Below are positions 27,201 to 40,400 of a stretch of 64,000 nt of DNA, piece after piece. Every line of letters starts with the position of its first letter. Within the stretch, counting starts at the first letter, position 1. The position numbers and the translations under genes were made by a program. The notes under the pieces are model-generated. The model searched no databases. It saw only the letters and a program-made list of their open reading frames with translations, and was not told the origin of the DNA. This DNA is from Leucocoprinus leucothites (Eukaryota; Basidiomycota; Agaricomycetes; Agaricales; Agaricaceae): assembly GCA_013368445.1 (NCBI GenBank), contig JAACJO010000006.1, forward strand, positions 1,178,001-1,242,000, written 5' to 3'.

Positions 27201-27303
27201 TGGATTACCCAGATGCGAAGAGAATACGTCAACCCTGCGTTACCTGATTGATCAATCCAAATCCTATCAAGAAACAGACGTAGACATGGTGTCAGTCTCG
27301 TAA
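24272..27303 (+). CDS. PWP2: Periodic tryptophan protein 2, U3 snoRNP / SSU processome WD40 protein
   Basis: Model: join(24272..24289, 24346..24458, 24508..24602, 24652..24751, 24809..24955, 25010..25145, 25194..27127, 27213..27303), 877 aa, close to yeast Pwp2/Utp1. In yeast Pwp2 is a nucleolar core subunit of the UtpB complex, needed for early 18S pre-rRNA processing. Seen: an 18-nt first exon (MKSNYK), then two runs of WD40 repeats with family-typical phrases (NICGTVYQQGN, DLVNNKSWTFAFENRKNIS, VNAKRGVVLHHFNFRKPV, SRDMTARLF, HKDAVLNAYFSEDGKTIYTVSRDGAVFTW, NYFNQERTRV, SGEWLAFGAKKLGQLLVWEWQSESYILKQQGH). The C-terminal Utp12 domain (about 740-860) begins FDLSIDLTPQAI. The acidic linker DTRGDESDLEDR precedes it. 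All splice phases agree. The gene is divergent from its left neighbour. Confidence 0.96.
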
Positions 27304-27992
27304 TGCTTGAGACCTCGAAGTAGGATCGGCAACGTATTACAGTATCTCACAGGGTGTGTCACTTCCCTGTCATCTAACTTTGTTCATATGTTGCTAAGTG
27401 GGGCTTTTCTAATAAAGAGTATACTCAACGGTTCCGCAACATGACCCTGTAGTCAACCCGCCCTTGTGGCTCTTGTTGAGAAGACACAACCAACCTGAAT
27501 GTGATGTCTATGACGAGAAACCACTCTCTTCCTGATTTTAAACTCAGCTCATAGCTGTAGCCGCATCCGGATTGCAATACTGACCCGCAGTGTATTGGGT
27601 AACCACACACTTTGCATTTTCAATTACCACGAACCGCTACAGAAGGAGGTGGTGATAAAGAAAGCCTTCAAGACTGGTATTCTAACGAAATGCCTAAACC
27701 TATGATTGTCCGATATGAACGAACTGTTACTGTCATCCTGTCGTCAAAGACATCTCCCATAGAGTATATCAGAGTGGCAAGCCAACCCCATTGTAGTGGT
27801 ACTCCCTACGGCTTTGGGAAGATGGCGAGATGGGAATGACAGCGCCAACCCGCTGGACCTTCCGCTTTCGCTGAGTTGGTCTAATCGATAAATAGAGATT
27901 GATTAGATCAGGAGGATAATAAGTTTAGACACAGGACAACTGAAGTGTTACTTTATAACAGTACGAAGCACCTCTTCAGGGCGGTGCAGGAG
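27304..27992. other. Intergenic, convergent 3' region
   Basis: Downstream of PWP2 and downstream of a minus-strand coding fragment. No gene or repeat is evident. Confidence 0.4.
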
Positions 27993-28182
27993 TCAATTTT
28001 GGGTATGGTTGATGTCACCTTTGAAACAAAGGAATTCCTTCATGGCATCAATCTCGCTGATTCCAGGCATCATAGTGGATACCTTGGGAAGGGAGGCAGT
28101 GGATAACAATCTGCGCTTGACAGCTTCGCGGAAAGGACCCTGAAGTACATCGTTGAGAAGATTCGCTACAGAACGGTATTAC
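27993..28182 (-). CDS. Orphan coding fragment, possible small mitochondrial protein
   Basis: Reading the minus strand from a good acceptor (ttctgtag) near 28183 gives a frame of about 60 codons ending at a TGA at 27993-27995. It contains NDVLQGPFREAVKRRLLST, then ASLPKVSTMMPGISEIDA and MKEFLCFKGDINHTQN. The RRLLST part looks like a mitochondrial presequence cleavage region. I cannot find a convincing upstream exon with a start codon in the 110 nt before the neighbouring gene; the only upstream ATG would need a 30-nt intron. It may be the 3' part of a small gene, a product starting at the internal MM, or a remnant. Confidence 0.3.
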
Positions 28183-28296
28183 GAGTTATACCATAAACGT
28201 GATCGCAATGTTTGATGTGCAGCGTCTGCTGCGCTATTGTACACGAGGGAAATAAAGAAAGGAATAAAATGACGCGAAGGGAAGTAGAGAAACAGT

Positions 28297-28623
28297 TTAT
28301 TCGATGACAGCTACTTCCTTAATCACAGCTTCCTCGTTGTCTAATCTGAGGATGTCCGTAGTCAGGTGTTAGGACAAGTACGCATTAGTCCTGAGAAGAC
28401 TCACTTTTTCTCTCATTATAACCTTTGGGTCTCTTTCCCTCAGACGCGAAGCCAGCGTAGTAGACAACTCCCGTGAGTCCGATGAGCCCTGTAACCCCCA
28501 GAATCTAGATATCATCACAGATACGTGTCAGGACGAACATGTGGAAGGGTTCCTATATCGTACCACTCGCTGGTTCTCCTTCCTCATCATCTTACTGGGA
28601 TCTTTGTTGGCTCCAGCAGCCAT
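28297..28623 (-). CDS. 67-aa single-helix membrane protein
   Basis: Model: complement(join(28297..28340, 28405..28504, 28564..28623)), 67 aa, with all phases consistent. The protein has a short basic N-terminus (DPSKMMRKENQRV), one glycine-rich transmembrane helix (ILGVTGLIGLTGVVYYAGF) and a charged tail (EGKRPKGYNERK, then acidic). This topology is common among small inner-membrane mitochondrial proteins, but I do not recognise a family. A TATATAT element lies about 90 nt upstream, near 28713-28720 on the minus strand. It is unlikely to be a chance frame, because three exons with canonical donors (gtacga, gtgagt) join in phase. Confidence 0.7.
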
Positions 28624-31600
28624 CTGGCGAACGATACGCGATGCAAGCATTTCGGACAGATAGAAGAGTAATCGACCGGATTGTAGGGGTATTAATTGTG
28701 GTGTTTCTAGCCTAATATATATGCGCCTCGTCTACATTATGAGGAGTTGATGTTATAGGAGCCACTTGGTGGATACTTTTTGTCTCGAAGTTTGCCAGAG
28801 CCACACACCCTCTTTCCATGCCTCGTCAAAGCCCTGGAATTCATTTGAGTAACTGGATGCCTGCTGAAATATAGCCGAGGTTATGGATACTAGGTCCAAC
28901 ACCCAACAAACACATTGCGAAATTCTTATAGCCCTAATGCTGCCTAACGCAGTCTTGCTTTGCTTGAGATACGGGGAAATATATGCATTATAATATATTT
29001 CTAAACCGTCGGAGCAAGTTGAACGTTGAGCGGTAATGTCGATAATGCCACGATAAATTACTACTTATGCTGGAAGGGCAGCGACTATCCCCGGCTTGTG
29101 ATCCGGAGGGCAGGGGGGGTGATAGCCGTTGGTGCACTCGTGATCCGCCGCCTTGCGACACCCACAAGTAGTGCTTCACTGAGAGGAGTTAGGAGCAAGC
29201 ATGGGTTCTCTTGTCAATTTGGCATTTACAGAAAACCTTACCATTTGAGGCTTGATCTTTTGGTCGTGGAGCTGGGAAAATCCGAATTCTTTCTTCACTC
29301 CGCCGAAAGCCCCTTCAGAATGTATTGAGCTCGTGGCGCGAGAAGCTATCTGGAAGCATGGCCAACTTGACCTAGTCCTGGGTGCTCAAATGCGTTGTAG
29401 ACGGGGTGAAATGGGACCGATAATTCAACGATCGTTTGAATGTAATTCCGGCATATCCCAATGCCACCCACCCAATATCATAGCCCACAATCTGTCCCAA
29501 AACCAGGTCTAAAGCCTTAGGCTACCTAGTAGTCTGAGAAAATATAGCCCAGTGCGATTCTCGTTTGATTCCTCAACAAACTAGACGGTCTACATCGGCG
29601 CCTGGACCGTGCGAAAGGTATGCCAATTTGACTGTAGTACTCGATTTCATCACCTCATTCGCCATGTATGTCGAGGGACCAAAAAAGACCTTGAACACGC
29701 TGAACCTTTGAAACCATGTTGTGGCAGTATGTATGCAATGGAAGCACCAGTCACAGTTCAATGTGACTTTTCCTCTGCTTCAGTTCATAATCGCCTAGCA
29801 CTAGCAATTATTTCTTATCATTGGATAGTTTAAACGTTTCGGTATGTCCGGGTATTAAGTACACTGTCAGAGACCTTGTTAAGGCTGCTAAGACGCCAAG
29901 GTGCTTGGCGATCGAGCTAAAGAAGCTTAGAATTTGAATAATTTATTTCTATTGAGAACCTTGGACTAACAGTGGGAGGGCGATTTGATAGAAGGCAGCA
30001 GTATTATAACAAATCAGTCACGGTAACCCCTACTATCCAAAAAAATCGTCTATCACTAAGGATGAATTATCAATAATTGGTTAACCGATTTGAAATGACT
30101 CGTTCATTGCGTTCGGGTACGACGGAATCTGCGACGACTTACATACCTCGGTTTTGAGTGAAACACCGACGGTGAGTCCCGGCATATAACTCCTTTGAAC
30201 GCCGAACGCAACTCAAGTTAATACTCTGACCCGACACTGCATTTGCCCAGGGCCATCCACACCTGATTTTCCTGCCCTCTCATGAACCTACTTTAATAAA
30301 TCCTTTACTGACGCTGACCTAAACATCCAAGAGCAGCCCCATTGGCAAATGAATGAAAGCCATGGTTGTCATGGGGCAGCTCTTAGCTGCGGCATACGGT
30401 TGATTGCTGCAGGACAATAATACTGAGATGTTTGACGGTAGCCCATGAATCCGATTGCGTGGTATATTTAGTAGCGCTGAAGTTTGGCCCGCGACCCTGC
30501 AATCCCTTGGTTATCGCTTTTCGCTAAGGTGAGATTAAAGAATCGGAGATATGAGCGTCCAATAAAGCTCAGGTGGTGCTTAGTACTATTGATGAGCCCT
30601 AACAGATCCAGGTCACTGATTGCCTCGTGCGTTTAAACGTGGTAGATTGCAGTAAGCCTAAGCCTTGCTTGTTGCAACATGTTCAAGGTGTGCTATGTCC
30701 CTCATGCATGGTGTTCCAGAAGCTGTTTTTTGAATTGTTGATTTAGATTCACATCCGCAAATTGTGGTCGGACTAAAGTCAGGTCGATGCTCATGCACTG
30801 CTTCGGTTATACCAGTGCCTATGCATATTCCATATCTCCGCGTCAAGTATACATACGCATATTTTACCCCAAATATAATCTCTGAAGTTTCGTGTCATTT
30901 TCGTGTCCGACGGCTTTCTCCTTGACAGGTAATGACAGAATTGTCCCTAGGTCTATTCACGCTGAGGTACGAGAATGATCGCTAAGCCTTCTGGTGAGAC
31001 GACGTACCATATATAAGTTGACCCCATGGGGTTTCAATTGAGTACTGTAATGTGTTGAATCAACATGCACTGGAGGCGTACAAAACAAGCAGCTGGGAAG
31101 GCATCGAGGCTATGTAAACACCTGACAGTGCATGTGTTGATCTACAGCAGTCTAGGTAATCTGTTTCCATCTTGCCAACACGAAACGTCGGTTGCTATGT
31201 GTCTTCTTGTGAAGGGCAAACTTCTGGGTCCAAATCAGAAAAGGCCGAGGGAGAAGAATTCCGCCTCATCTGAAGCAGAAGTGTGCAGCACTACATTTCC
31301 ATGAGAAAGGAAGAGCTTCATACCTGATTTCAAGGACGCGTGATCCTGCCGACGAATCCAGGGCCAAGAGTGTTGTTAACAGAAGAAGCGAGCCCATTTG
31401 TTATATTTTCCTTTGTTGACAGCCAATCATCGCGACCCGAATGGCAGAGCTTCTGAGAAATCATTCAGGTAAGTACTTGTAAGACGCGAACAGGCAGCCG
31501 TGGGCCCATCTTTGTTTGATTAGAATCGACCAAGGCTACTTCAGTGGAGGATACTCTCTGAGTCTGAAATCAAGTTATTCATAGACAGTCTTTCCTGCTT

Positions 31601-34191
31601 TGAGAGAGTGAGACGGAGGATCGACAGGTGAATAGGTATGGTGTATGCTATTAGGCTCTGGTCAACAAAGTTTAGGGGCAGAGTTTTCTGCCGATCACCC
31701 GAAGAAGAGGAAGACTCAACCCGCTAGAATTTCCACACGAAGAGGACATCCGGATTTCGGTGAGAACGGAAAGTGCTGATGGAAACTAGGTAGCAGCGAG
31801 AAACCGAGCGAGTTGAAATTGTTGGTAGCCCGGAACGCTGTTAAGGTGCTGACCGGTGGAGGCCCTTGAGAAAAAAAGCAATGGCCAAGAGCTGCATACG
31901 TGATATGCAGCCACAAAACTTGTAGATCCAAATTTAGGTATGTAGGAGGCACGCGTACATATGTTAAACCAAGCTTCCCCAAACGAAATTAATTTAGAAT
32001 TTGATCACCGCCACGAGAATTGGGGTGTTGATGCATGAGGGTGCTTCAGAAAGGCGCGCCTTAATCTCGTTTTGATTTGACAGGATGCGATCGATCGGGT
32101 CATTGTTCATCTGGAATCAGGGCTCGGATGTGGAAAGCCTTACATATCGCGACTTAGCCTGCTCTGGCGCCTTGTAATACCTCAAGCGCTCATACCTCGG
32201 CGAGAGACCTTGTCATGAAAGGTCCATATGTTTGAAAAGCGACCGTCGATATTTGAAACGGCGTTGGGTGCAACCTTGGCCATAGAGTGTTTTGAACTTC
32301 GACACTTAAAATTGAATGTTGACGTTCCGTTGCACAAGACATTGGTGATTTCGAGCTACACAAAGTGGTAACCGAATGAGCACTTCCCAAGACCTCGTCC
32401 AGGGGTTTGGGCTCGTAGTCAAAACCTGAGACATCGAATTGCTTACATCGGCAAGAACTTAGGAGGTCTTGGGTCTCTTTCAACAATCTCGAGGCTCGTA
32501 AGCGACTCAGATTATTCCTAAATCCAGTTACAGATACTCAGAGATCTTCTCAATCGCAGTTATGTAACACTTTTTTATCTCAGCGAACTCGAGGGATATC
32601 TCGATATTACAGACTTAACCAATAAAAGGTGGGGAAGTCGTGGGTGTCTGCCATGGTGTCATGAATGACATTGAGGGGTATTTGTCAATTAGGCCAGCAG
32701 GCGCCACTGTCAGCTTCTATTCACTTTCTCGTATTACTGAAGACATCTTTTGGGATCTCTACGCTGCATTCAGAAACACACCTGTCATGCCGTTTCTAAT
32801 GATGTACGAGAGGGGGACCTCAGAAAGAAGCAACTGCGAATTCCGGCGGTTGGTGCGTGAGCGAATAAACGAAGTGGCAATTCAACTGTTTTTGCTGCCC
32901 TTCAATTTTTGGCGCGCGCTAAAACTACCCAAGTGATGAGGCGCGGAGGGTTGCAATGTTTACTTGCCAGTCAAGAGGACCTAAAGAGTCAACACATAAG
33001 AAGGCCTGTGCCTCGAAAATCAGCAGTGAGTAGCGGGTGTGAACTTCCTCACGGTGTCAGCGGGGATATGGCCTAGCGTCCGACACACCCGATCGGACTA
33101 GTGAATCGTACGAGGGTGAAGAAGAATAAGCACTGCCCTGAAGGTGCTGCGGTCCGGCGTCTAAAATTATATCATACAGTGTGATTTAGCCATGCTCGAA
33201 ACGCATTCAATCTTGAATCCGATGGACAGAGGAAGGAGGGGCGGAAAGCACCAGGGAAGCAAGTGCATGGGAAAGTTTGCGCTCATCGTATGTAGCTCGT
33301 GATGCATTGATGTCGTATGCAGTCAGTCAAGTCTTGCGCATGCTTGTCCTTACTTGGGCAGAAGGTCAAATAAATGATGATACCGGTGAATCGATGACGC
33401 TCTGCTGACGTCACAAGGTGATTTGCCCATGGTTGTTTCTTCTCCTCGGTGAATTCCTCTTGCTCAAAGGAACGCATCGGACAAGTCCTGGTGAAGTTCT
33501 CAAACCAATAAATTAGTTACACGACGTGCATTGGGTACATTGAAAATCAAAATTGTCTGCAAACTATCCATACATTGTTGTACTGAGCGCATCTTCGAGA
33601 GGTTGGACGGTGTCGCTCCCAAATCCCGAAGAAAAATTGTGAGTCAATAAAAAAAAAATAGAAGGATGTAAGATGAGGCATGAGGCACTACGACTGTCCA
33701 AATGTAGATGCTATGTTGAGGCAAAACAAGAAAATTGCGAATGAAAGAAAGCGAATGCAAGGTTCTATCTGTCCCAGCAGAGATGCAGGATGAGATAGAT
33801 GATATATAAGTGTTCCCCAGCACCATGAGGCGGGTAAACAGACACGATCGGCGTTTCAACGCTCTGGGAAAGAAAAAAAAAGGCCATGGTTATGATGCAC
33901 CAAGGAAAGCTGAATCGTATCGTGATTGGTTTTCCGCGTGCGATGGGATAAGAGTCTTGGGGTCGTTTTGGGGCGGCGGTCTGGGACTAATGGAGTCCTC
34001 TATGAAACGCGAACAGCTGCCACAGCGCGGCGGAGGATGTAAGGCGAGTGCCAATAAATATGTGTGCCATGATTGCACATCAGAGGTCGAGACCAGAGTT
34101 CCCCAATGATATGAAGGGGCTGTGTGGTCGGGTATGGGTTGGATGATGGGAGGTGCCGGGCCGCTAAAGCAGCTAGCATGGAGTGTGCAGT
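28624..34191. other. Gene desert, left part (5.6 kb)
   Basis: No open frame above about 100 codons, no spliced series and no recognisable domain is present on either strand. Short tracts of TATA-like sequence occur (for example ccatatataag near 31010), but no convincing gene follows them. I see no obvious transposon ends or tandem repeats by eye. Confidence 0.4.
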
Positions 34192-34488
34192 TCACCTGCG
34201 TGCGATGTAGCGCCAGTACTTGACGTTGGGAGGCTGTAATCAGGTCATTTAGAATAATTTCTTCACACCAAAGAATAAGTTTTGCTAACCTCAGTGCCTG
34301 GAGTTGAGTCATCTACCGTTACAGGTCAGAGAGGATGTCAAAGGCATTATAGAGAAACGCTTACGGTCTCTGATACACTCCCAGATATCGACACCACGTC
34401 CTCTCTGATCCCATACTCCGCATTGACTATACATCGCCCAGTGAACATTGAGTTCCCATATTCTTGTAGCATTTGCGATAACAGGCAT
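34192..34488 (-). CDS. Small CBM5/12-like carbohydrate-binding protein
   Basis: Model: complement(join(34192..34233, 34290..34312, 34365..34488)), 62 aa. The middle exon is 23 nt, and the second intron has a tgacctgat branch region before its cag acceptor. The translation shows the chitin-binding CBM5/12 pattern: an early tryptophan (IWELN), VDIWECIRDHDS in place of the usual 'YxCIxxHTS', PGTEPPNV, and a final aromatic YWRYIARR. Small stand-alone proteins of this type are common in Agaricomycetes. Family members generally bind chitin or other insoluble polysaccharide. No signal peptide is visible (MPVIANATRIW), so it may act in the cytoplasm or be exported unconventionally. A TATAAAA box lies about 110 nt upstream. 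It is the only gene I can support within a roughly 14-kb desert. Confidence 0.65.
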
Positions 34489-37400
34489 GGTGTAGGTTGG
34501 GGGTTTTGAAGATGTTTCTGACGACAGTTTGAAAGGATGAGCCGAAGGCGTTTGTTGACGACAGAGGATTGGGGGAAGTGAAGACCAGGGAGACCCTTTT
34601 ATACATGCAGCAGGAGATCGCGCTGTAACAATCCAGGAGGGCACAAAACCGCAACTTGGTTCCGGAATACTTTCCCAATCTCGATCTCATCCAATCTCGC
34701 CCAAATCGGGAACTCAGAATCTGCCTCTGCATGGTAACCAAATTTAGCTTAGTCCCTGCATTTCACCCGAATTTGGCGCTATTTTACCGAATCCCGTCTG
34801 CTCTGGGATTACTCTGGGATTTCGCCGATCTAAAGACCAAAAACAAAGGGCCAGTGACATCAGACAACGAGGCATAGAGTCATAGTAGCCATCCACTTGT
34901 GCAATACTACTCCAGTGACATCTCCAGGAGCCTTTGCGAACACAGACCCTCCTTTTCTCTTTGGCAACTTAATACAGCTCCACATGGGTGTCTTCAGAGC
35001 ATTCATGCATCATGGTTACACCGCAATGTCGTCTGTAGCAAATTTTAGTCCAAACACTGAGACCTATCTTGGTGACATTGACAGAATGCTTAAACTACAT
35101 GCGTCAATCTCAGCATACTAATTATACCATTAGTGCACGCTCAAAACGAAAAAAAAAAGCGGAGCCTTTCGATCGCTTCTCATTCACGGACACAAGACTG
35201 ATGCTTCCCTCCGGGCTTGACGTTGAACCGACGAGGAGGGAGTCTCAAATGATTTTTTTTGACATTAAATTTCAGTTGGCGCCTAACTCACACGCTCATA
35301 CATTATTACGTTTCGAATGGAGAGAGGTACGCCGAAGGATATGCTGCTTCTCGTTGAAATCTTGTGTCTACCCGACGGCCGAGCCCCGAACCTTGAAGCT
35401 TTGAGAGCTGTTTCAGGAGCATGACAAGCAAATCACAATCACCTGACTCTCAAGTCAAACAGCGAATGTACGCCGTTTTGTCAAGGATTCAATTAGCTTG
35501 CTTTATGCTATGGTGATGCATTGTTCAAGTCTATGGAAGAAACCGCGAGCGTGCTAACTTCAATAAGGCACGCCGCAAATTAGTACCAAGTGCAGGCTAC
35601 GGACAATAGTGTATGGACGACCTCCTTCGATCAGCTAGAACAAACCCCTGTTTTCCTTGGAAATTTGTAAGCCTGAGAGCCGTTGGCTTTGCTAGCTCTG
35701 CATAGTCTTTGGCCTTCAGAGCAGGGACGATTCTATTGGGTGAGTTCCAATGACATTCCCGGTTCTGACATTTTCACTGATCGCGCTCAGTAAGAGGCTG
35801 CAATTGTCAACGTCTAGGTATCATACTAGACATTCTCCTATCGAACCAATTAGTATATGCATCTCAGCTATCCGCAGCGCGACACGCAAAATGGGACCAG
35901 CAGGTAACGGGAGTGGAAATTCCTTCTTCTTTCCGATAACTCAATGTACTGCCACCAACGGTGTTAGTCAGGTCCCGCTCCCGGAGGGTATCACAACAAC
36001 TTTAATCAAGGCGTGTGCCGAACGTGCCCACATTCGACTTCTCGACGACTTTAGTTGAACCCCAGATAATTCGTGGCGCTATTATTCAGTGACCACGAGA
36101 CCATCATACCATTGAGGAAGGACCCCCAAACTCAATCGCTCGACCGACCGAATGGCAACAGCAGGCAACAGCCCACCTCTGATTAGCCAATTCGATTCTT
36201 TCCCCACTCGGGCTTGGCTCCTAGATGTTCCCTTGGTTGGTTACTGTGGCAGGGTGCTTGTGACCAGATACAGTAGCATGGGAAGCCATGCATGCCGTTA
36301 CATTCCGCTGTCTCTGCTGAACTTCTAAAAACAAACCAGCCTCACGCTAGGCAAGGTGTTTGGTATTTCCGAGTCGCAATCATAGAACTAGGTCCCGCCG
36401 AACTCAGCGAATGCGACATGTGCCGAAACTTCTCCCCGAGGAGCAGACTTATCGTTCCGCCCTGACTCGGAAGTGATTCGGGTACTAGGCAAAGAATTCC
36501 GGTTGGCAGTCTCGACGGACCTTGTATTAAAACTGGTTTTCTTCCGCTTGAATTGGGTGCCACTGTTGTCTGGGCCATACCTTCGGATAATACAAGAGCG
36601 AATTCCGGCGAAAGCGCTGGTTAGCTATCGAAGTCCACTGCGGCACTCTTCTTTTATCTCAACACGTTCAAGTACTGGCACGAGGACTCGGTTGAGACAG
36701 GAATATAGTTCTAAACGCTCTGGCTTTTGCATCGCGTCTCGAGCTCAGTGGCCTGCCTGATGCTGATTCAAATAAGAGGACGCTGTCGACAATGCTCATA
36801 GTAGAAGCATGCGCTTAACGTCATAATTACATGACACTAAAGCTTGAAATGTGCTGTTGCTGGCGCTGCTCGCAACGTTTTGCCTCAATAGAATGATGTG
36901 AATTGCTCATGCCAGGGCCACCTAGAGTCCTGTCGTAGATGTTAGCTCATGTCCACGGTCTTGTGAGTTTCATATCAACAAATAACCTTCTGCCCCATTG
37001 TTCTTGATCGGTCACATAGAATGGCATGATACCGTGACGGTGCCCGGCCTCGTGGACTTTGCAACAAGACTTGAAAACAACGCAAGTCTAGAACGTTGAA
37101 TTTCTGTGATTCCAGAGAGCAGGAGAGAGCTAACGCTATTTGCGCTAGAACTGGAGATAATACATCTCGGCATCACGAGCAAACTTCCTGCTCGAAGGAT
37201 TCAACCTTTGAAAGCTAGGGACCAGCATCGGGGTCGCAGAGCCACTACCGGCGTGATGTATGAGCCTCCATAGTATAACCGCACGCCGATTTTGCCATAC
37301 CGTTTGCATTACTCTTATGGAATTTGCGCAGCTGACTATCCTTCGAGTGGATAACCTCGGCAGGCATCTCAATTGGCAGCGCCAGGATGGGAAAGAAAAC

Positions 37401-40400
37401 TGTTTACCAAACTCGATAAACTTACTTATCCCTGCTCCTGGAATTTGGAAACTCGCGAACTACGAAATGCGTGTTACTACGCTCCACAGAGGTGCGTTTA
37501 TCCGCAGAGAAACTATGGTAGATTTGTGGAACTTTGGAGGGGAAGGGGACTACGCCGCGGGCAACTCCAATTGATGAACCGAGTCTTTCACCTCGCCTAG
37601 TCAATGATACGTTCTAAGGCCACAAATTTCCAACACCCAAAGCTTCTCATTTTATCAGGCGACCGGAACTATGGTTCTAAAGCTCTTTGTGACAGATCCT
37701 ACCCCAAGTCCTTCCACGTTTGTAGCCATCTCTCGATAAATAGAATAGATCCGTTTGCAGCGTGCCTGTCTATGGAATGGGCTCAAGTCGTTCTTCTGAT
37801 AGCGAGGTGAAGATAATATCAATAAACACGAGTAAAAGTGATATTCCAGTCCATAGATTCGAGTTCAGTGAAAGTAGATATCAGAGGCTATTACATGGAA
37901 TCCCAATCACCTGGGGTGCTATCCTAACGTGGGATTACTCCTCATCAAAGGCTAACCGCCCATGCTTAGGCGCCATTACCCACGTTCTTAGGCTCCTTGT
38001 TCAGTTGAGATTACTTTCTGCCACGAATATGAGCTTTCGAAGAGCTCGAAACCGATCCCGATTCTTACATCCGCCTGAGGTCTGCTCGGGTGGAATCGGT
38101 GCCTCTTTGTCTTTCAACCCTGATCAAATTCTTAAGCCAGCTAATCACTCAGCTTCCGGTCAGAAAGAGAATAAGGGGCCTTGTTAGAAATGAAGGCGGG
38201 AGGCTTGGCGGGTTGGTTGGCTCCTCTATAACCTGGCACGTAACAAGGTCTCCAAGAGAGCTCAGGATAAAGGAGCAGTCTGCTATATGCTCATCTTGGC
38301 AATAGTAATTGAATTGAAATTTGCACGAAGGATCTGTCATAAAGTTTTGTCCTAAGTGGTAAAACATCAGACGCCGATAACATCCTCCAGAGACTAGATT
38401 ACTTACGACTGTAGATCAAACCTGATTCAGAGCGTAGCACAGCATTCTTTTTGATTGAAACGAGGTCTGCGCTTGTCCGCGGCTTGCTTATCTCCTAAAA
38501 CCGAATTGCCCAACTCAAGGGTATGTTTGGTTGCGAAAGGATTGCCCAACGTCATTGTTCTAGGATATCAAGCATGCGAGGCTGTTCAGTATGATTGATG
38601 TCCTGATCAAATGCCTCCTACAAAAGCCCTGTCAGTGGAAGAACTTGAATCAGGAACTTGATCCACGGATGTCAACACATTCTGCACCCTGATTGGATTA
38701 TGTAGAACTTGGTAAGTGTTTGGATGATCAGAAAGCATTTTAGGTCGACAGGCCAGATATCACAGGGTACTCTGGGATCAGATTCGGAATTCGGGGATGA
38801 TGATCAGAGACTGATGCTGAACGAACACTATACATCACTGGTGACGAAAGTGCACAGAAGCGGAACTGAATAGTACGAGGGAGCGTTGTCAAACAGAAAA
38901 CTTTACGGGGTGTGTGATAGGATGCAGTGTCCGTGTGGGAAGGTTCCTTGTATCCTGAGCTCTGATTGAAGACGCCTAGGTCTTGAAAAACCCTTATAGA
39001 GATGGCCTGCGTCACTGCGTCAGCGAGCAATACGATGGGGAATAACTTTCATCATCGCTTCCTCGTATCCCCTGGTTCACAATCATGGGACATAGAAGGT
39101 CATTCATCTATTTGATGATGTCAGTCTCCTTGATCACGGATCCCAGACCATCCTGGGATACCTAGGCTGAAAATAAAGTCACTCGGTAAATCATGATAGT
39201 CCTGTCTCCGCGTGTTTGGAAATCAGCGTTTTCGCTCTTGGGAATGAGAACGAACTTGGGAACCCTTAATACGCCTCTTGGAAATGGCTGTCACGGCGAT
39301 TGGGTCAGGAATCGTCAAGCTACACTCTGGCTGCTGACAAGTCTTTAATTCATGGAACGGCCGTAGGCAATTCAATGGCTTGATATAGACTTACCTCGCA
39401 CCGACAGTGGCGTAGACTGATCAAGATGGGATATTCGGAATACCACACCGCGCGTCGGAGAGCGCTGTTAAAAGAGGACGCCAGGGATCACTTCAGAATC
39501 CAAGGGACCTGAACGTGCGTAAACACATGTATTCGAATGGTTGTAGCCAAAAGGCCTTTAGTTTATTGGACCAGCGACGAGCGGCGAATCGTCTATGGTC
39601 TTGCAGCCTCGAAAACGGATCATGGGGTGATGGCCCTTGTTAAAGTTCTCAGGTAAACATGGTGTGGGCGAGTGGTAGGGATCCTATTGGGGATGGGGAT
39701 GTTCTATGGGTGATATTTCATTAGCTTGGGCAAGTGACGGTGAGGTGTAGTGAGGCTGTTTCCTTCGGAGCTCTCTAGTCGTTATGCTCATTCCCTCCAC
39801 AAAGATTCTTTTGGGAGCAGTTTGCAGGTGGTGGCGGAGGGGTGTTATCGTGGGGACAGGCCGCGGTTTTCTCAGCGGGGTTTTCAGCGGATCGTCCATT
39901 GTCCCCCTCGAAGAATGAACAGCATAGAGATGTAGCGTTGTGCCCAGCAACGGTTGTAAGCTTTGTGACCGTGGTTGCCATACGACTGCCGTCATCGTGT
40001 GCAAGTTAGGCTCGGTCCCAGGTACAGCACATGGTCAGGCGCCTCCTTGCAGCGACATATTATCCTTCAAAGCCCTTGACACGATCATGGGTAGGCCCAA
40101 ACATTCACTGACTCTGGATCGATGGAGGCTCTGGGATTCCATCTGTGGATCCATGTCACGAGAATCTCAGTCCCAATATTGATGCAATCCGAACGAGATT
40201 TTTCAGGGCCTTGCTCCACGACGCTTGCTTCGCCTTGGTTCTTGAGGATCGGCAGCGCGAATTAGCCGCTTGGATGCCTTGCCGGTGGACACCTCGTTTG
40301 ATAGCCATCTGCGGGTGCGTCCCAGGGAGGGATGAAACCGGCAAGGAAATTCAGCTACTTGACATACGGTACTGCTGAACCTCAATGGATTTCAACCACA

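Noticed and set aside
33050..33120. Sequence around ggcctagcgtccgacac looked like a possible tRNA or structured RNA
   Set aside because: Could not pair the acceptor stem or find a TΨC loop consensus.
34164..34195. Extension of the CBM gene through a further exon (SGPAPPIIQPIPDH)
   Set aside because: It would require a 32-nt intron; a stop codon at 34192-34194 ends the protein right after the final aromatic motif.
36342..37604. Overlapping open frames on both strands in the gene desert
   Set aside because: All about 104 codons or less with high Arg/Ser/Leu noise, no family features or consistent splicing.
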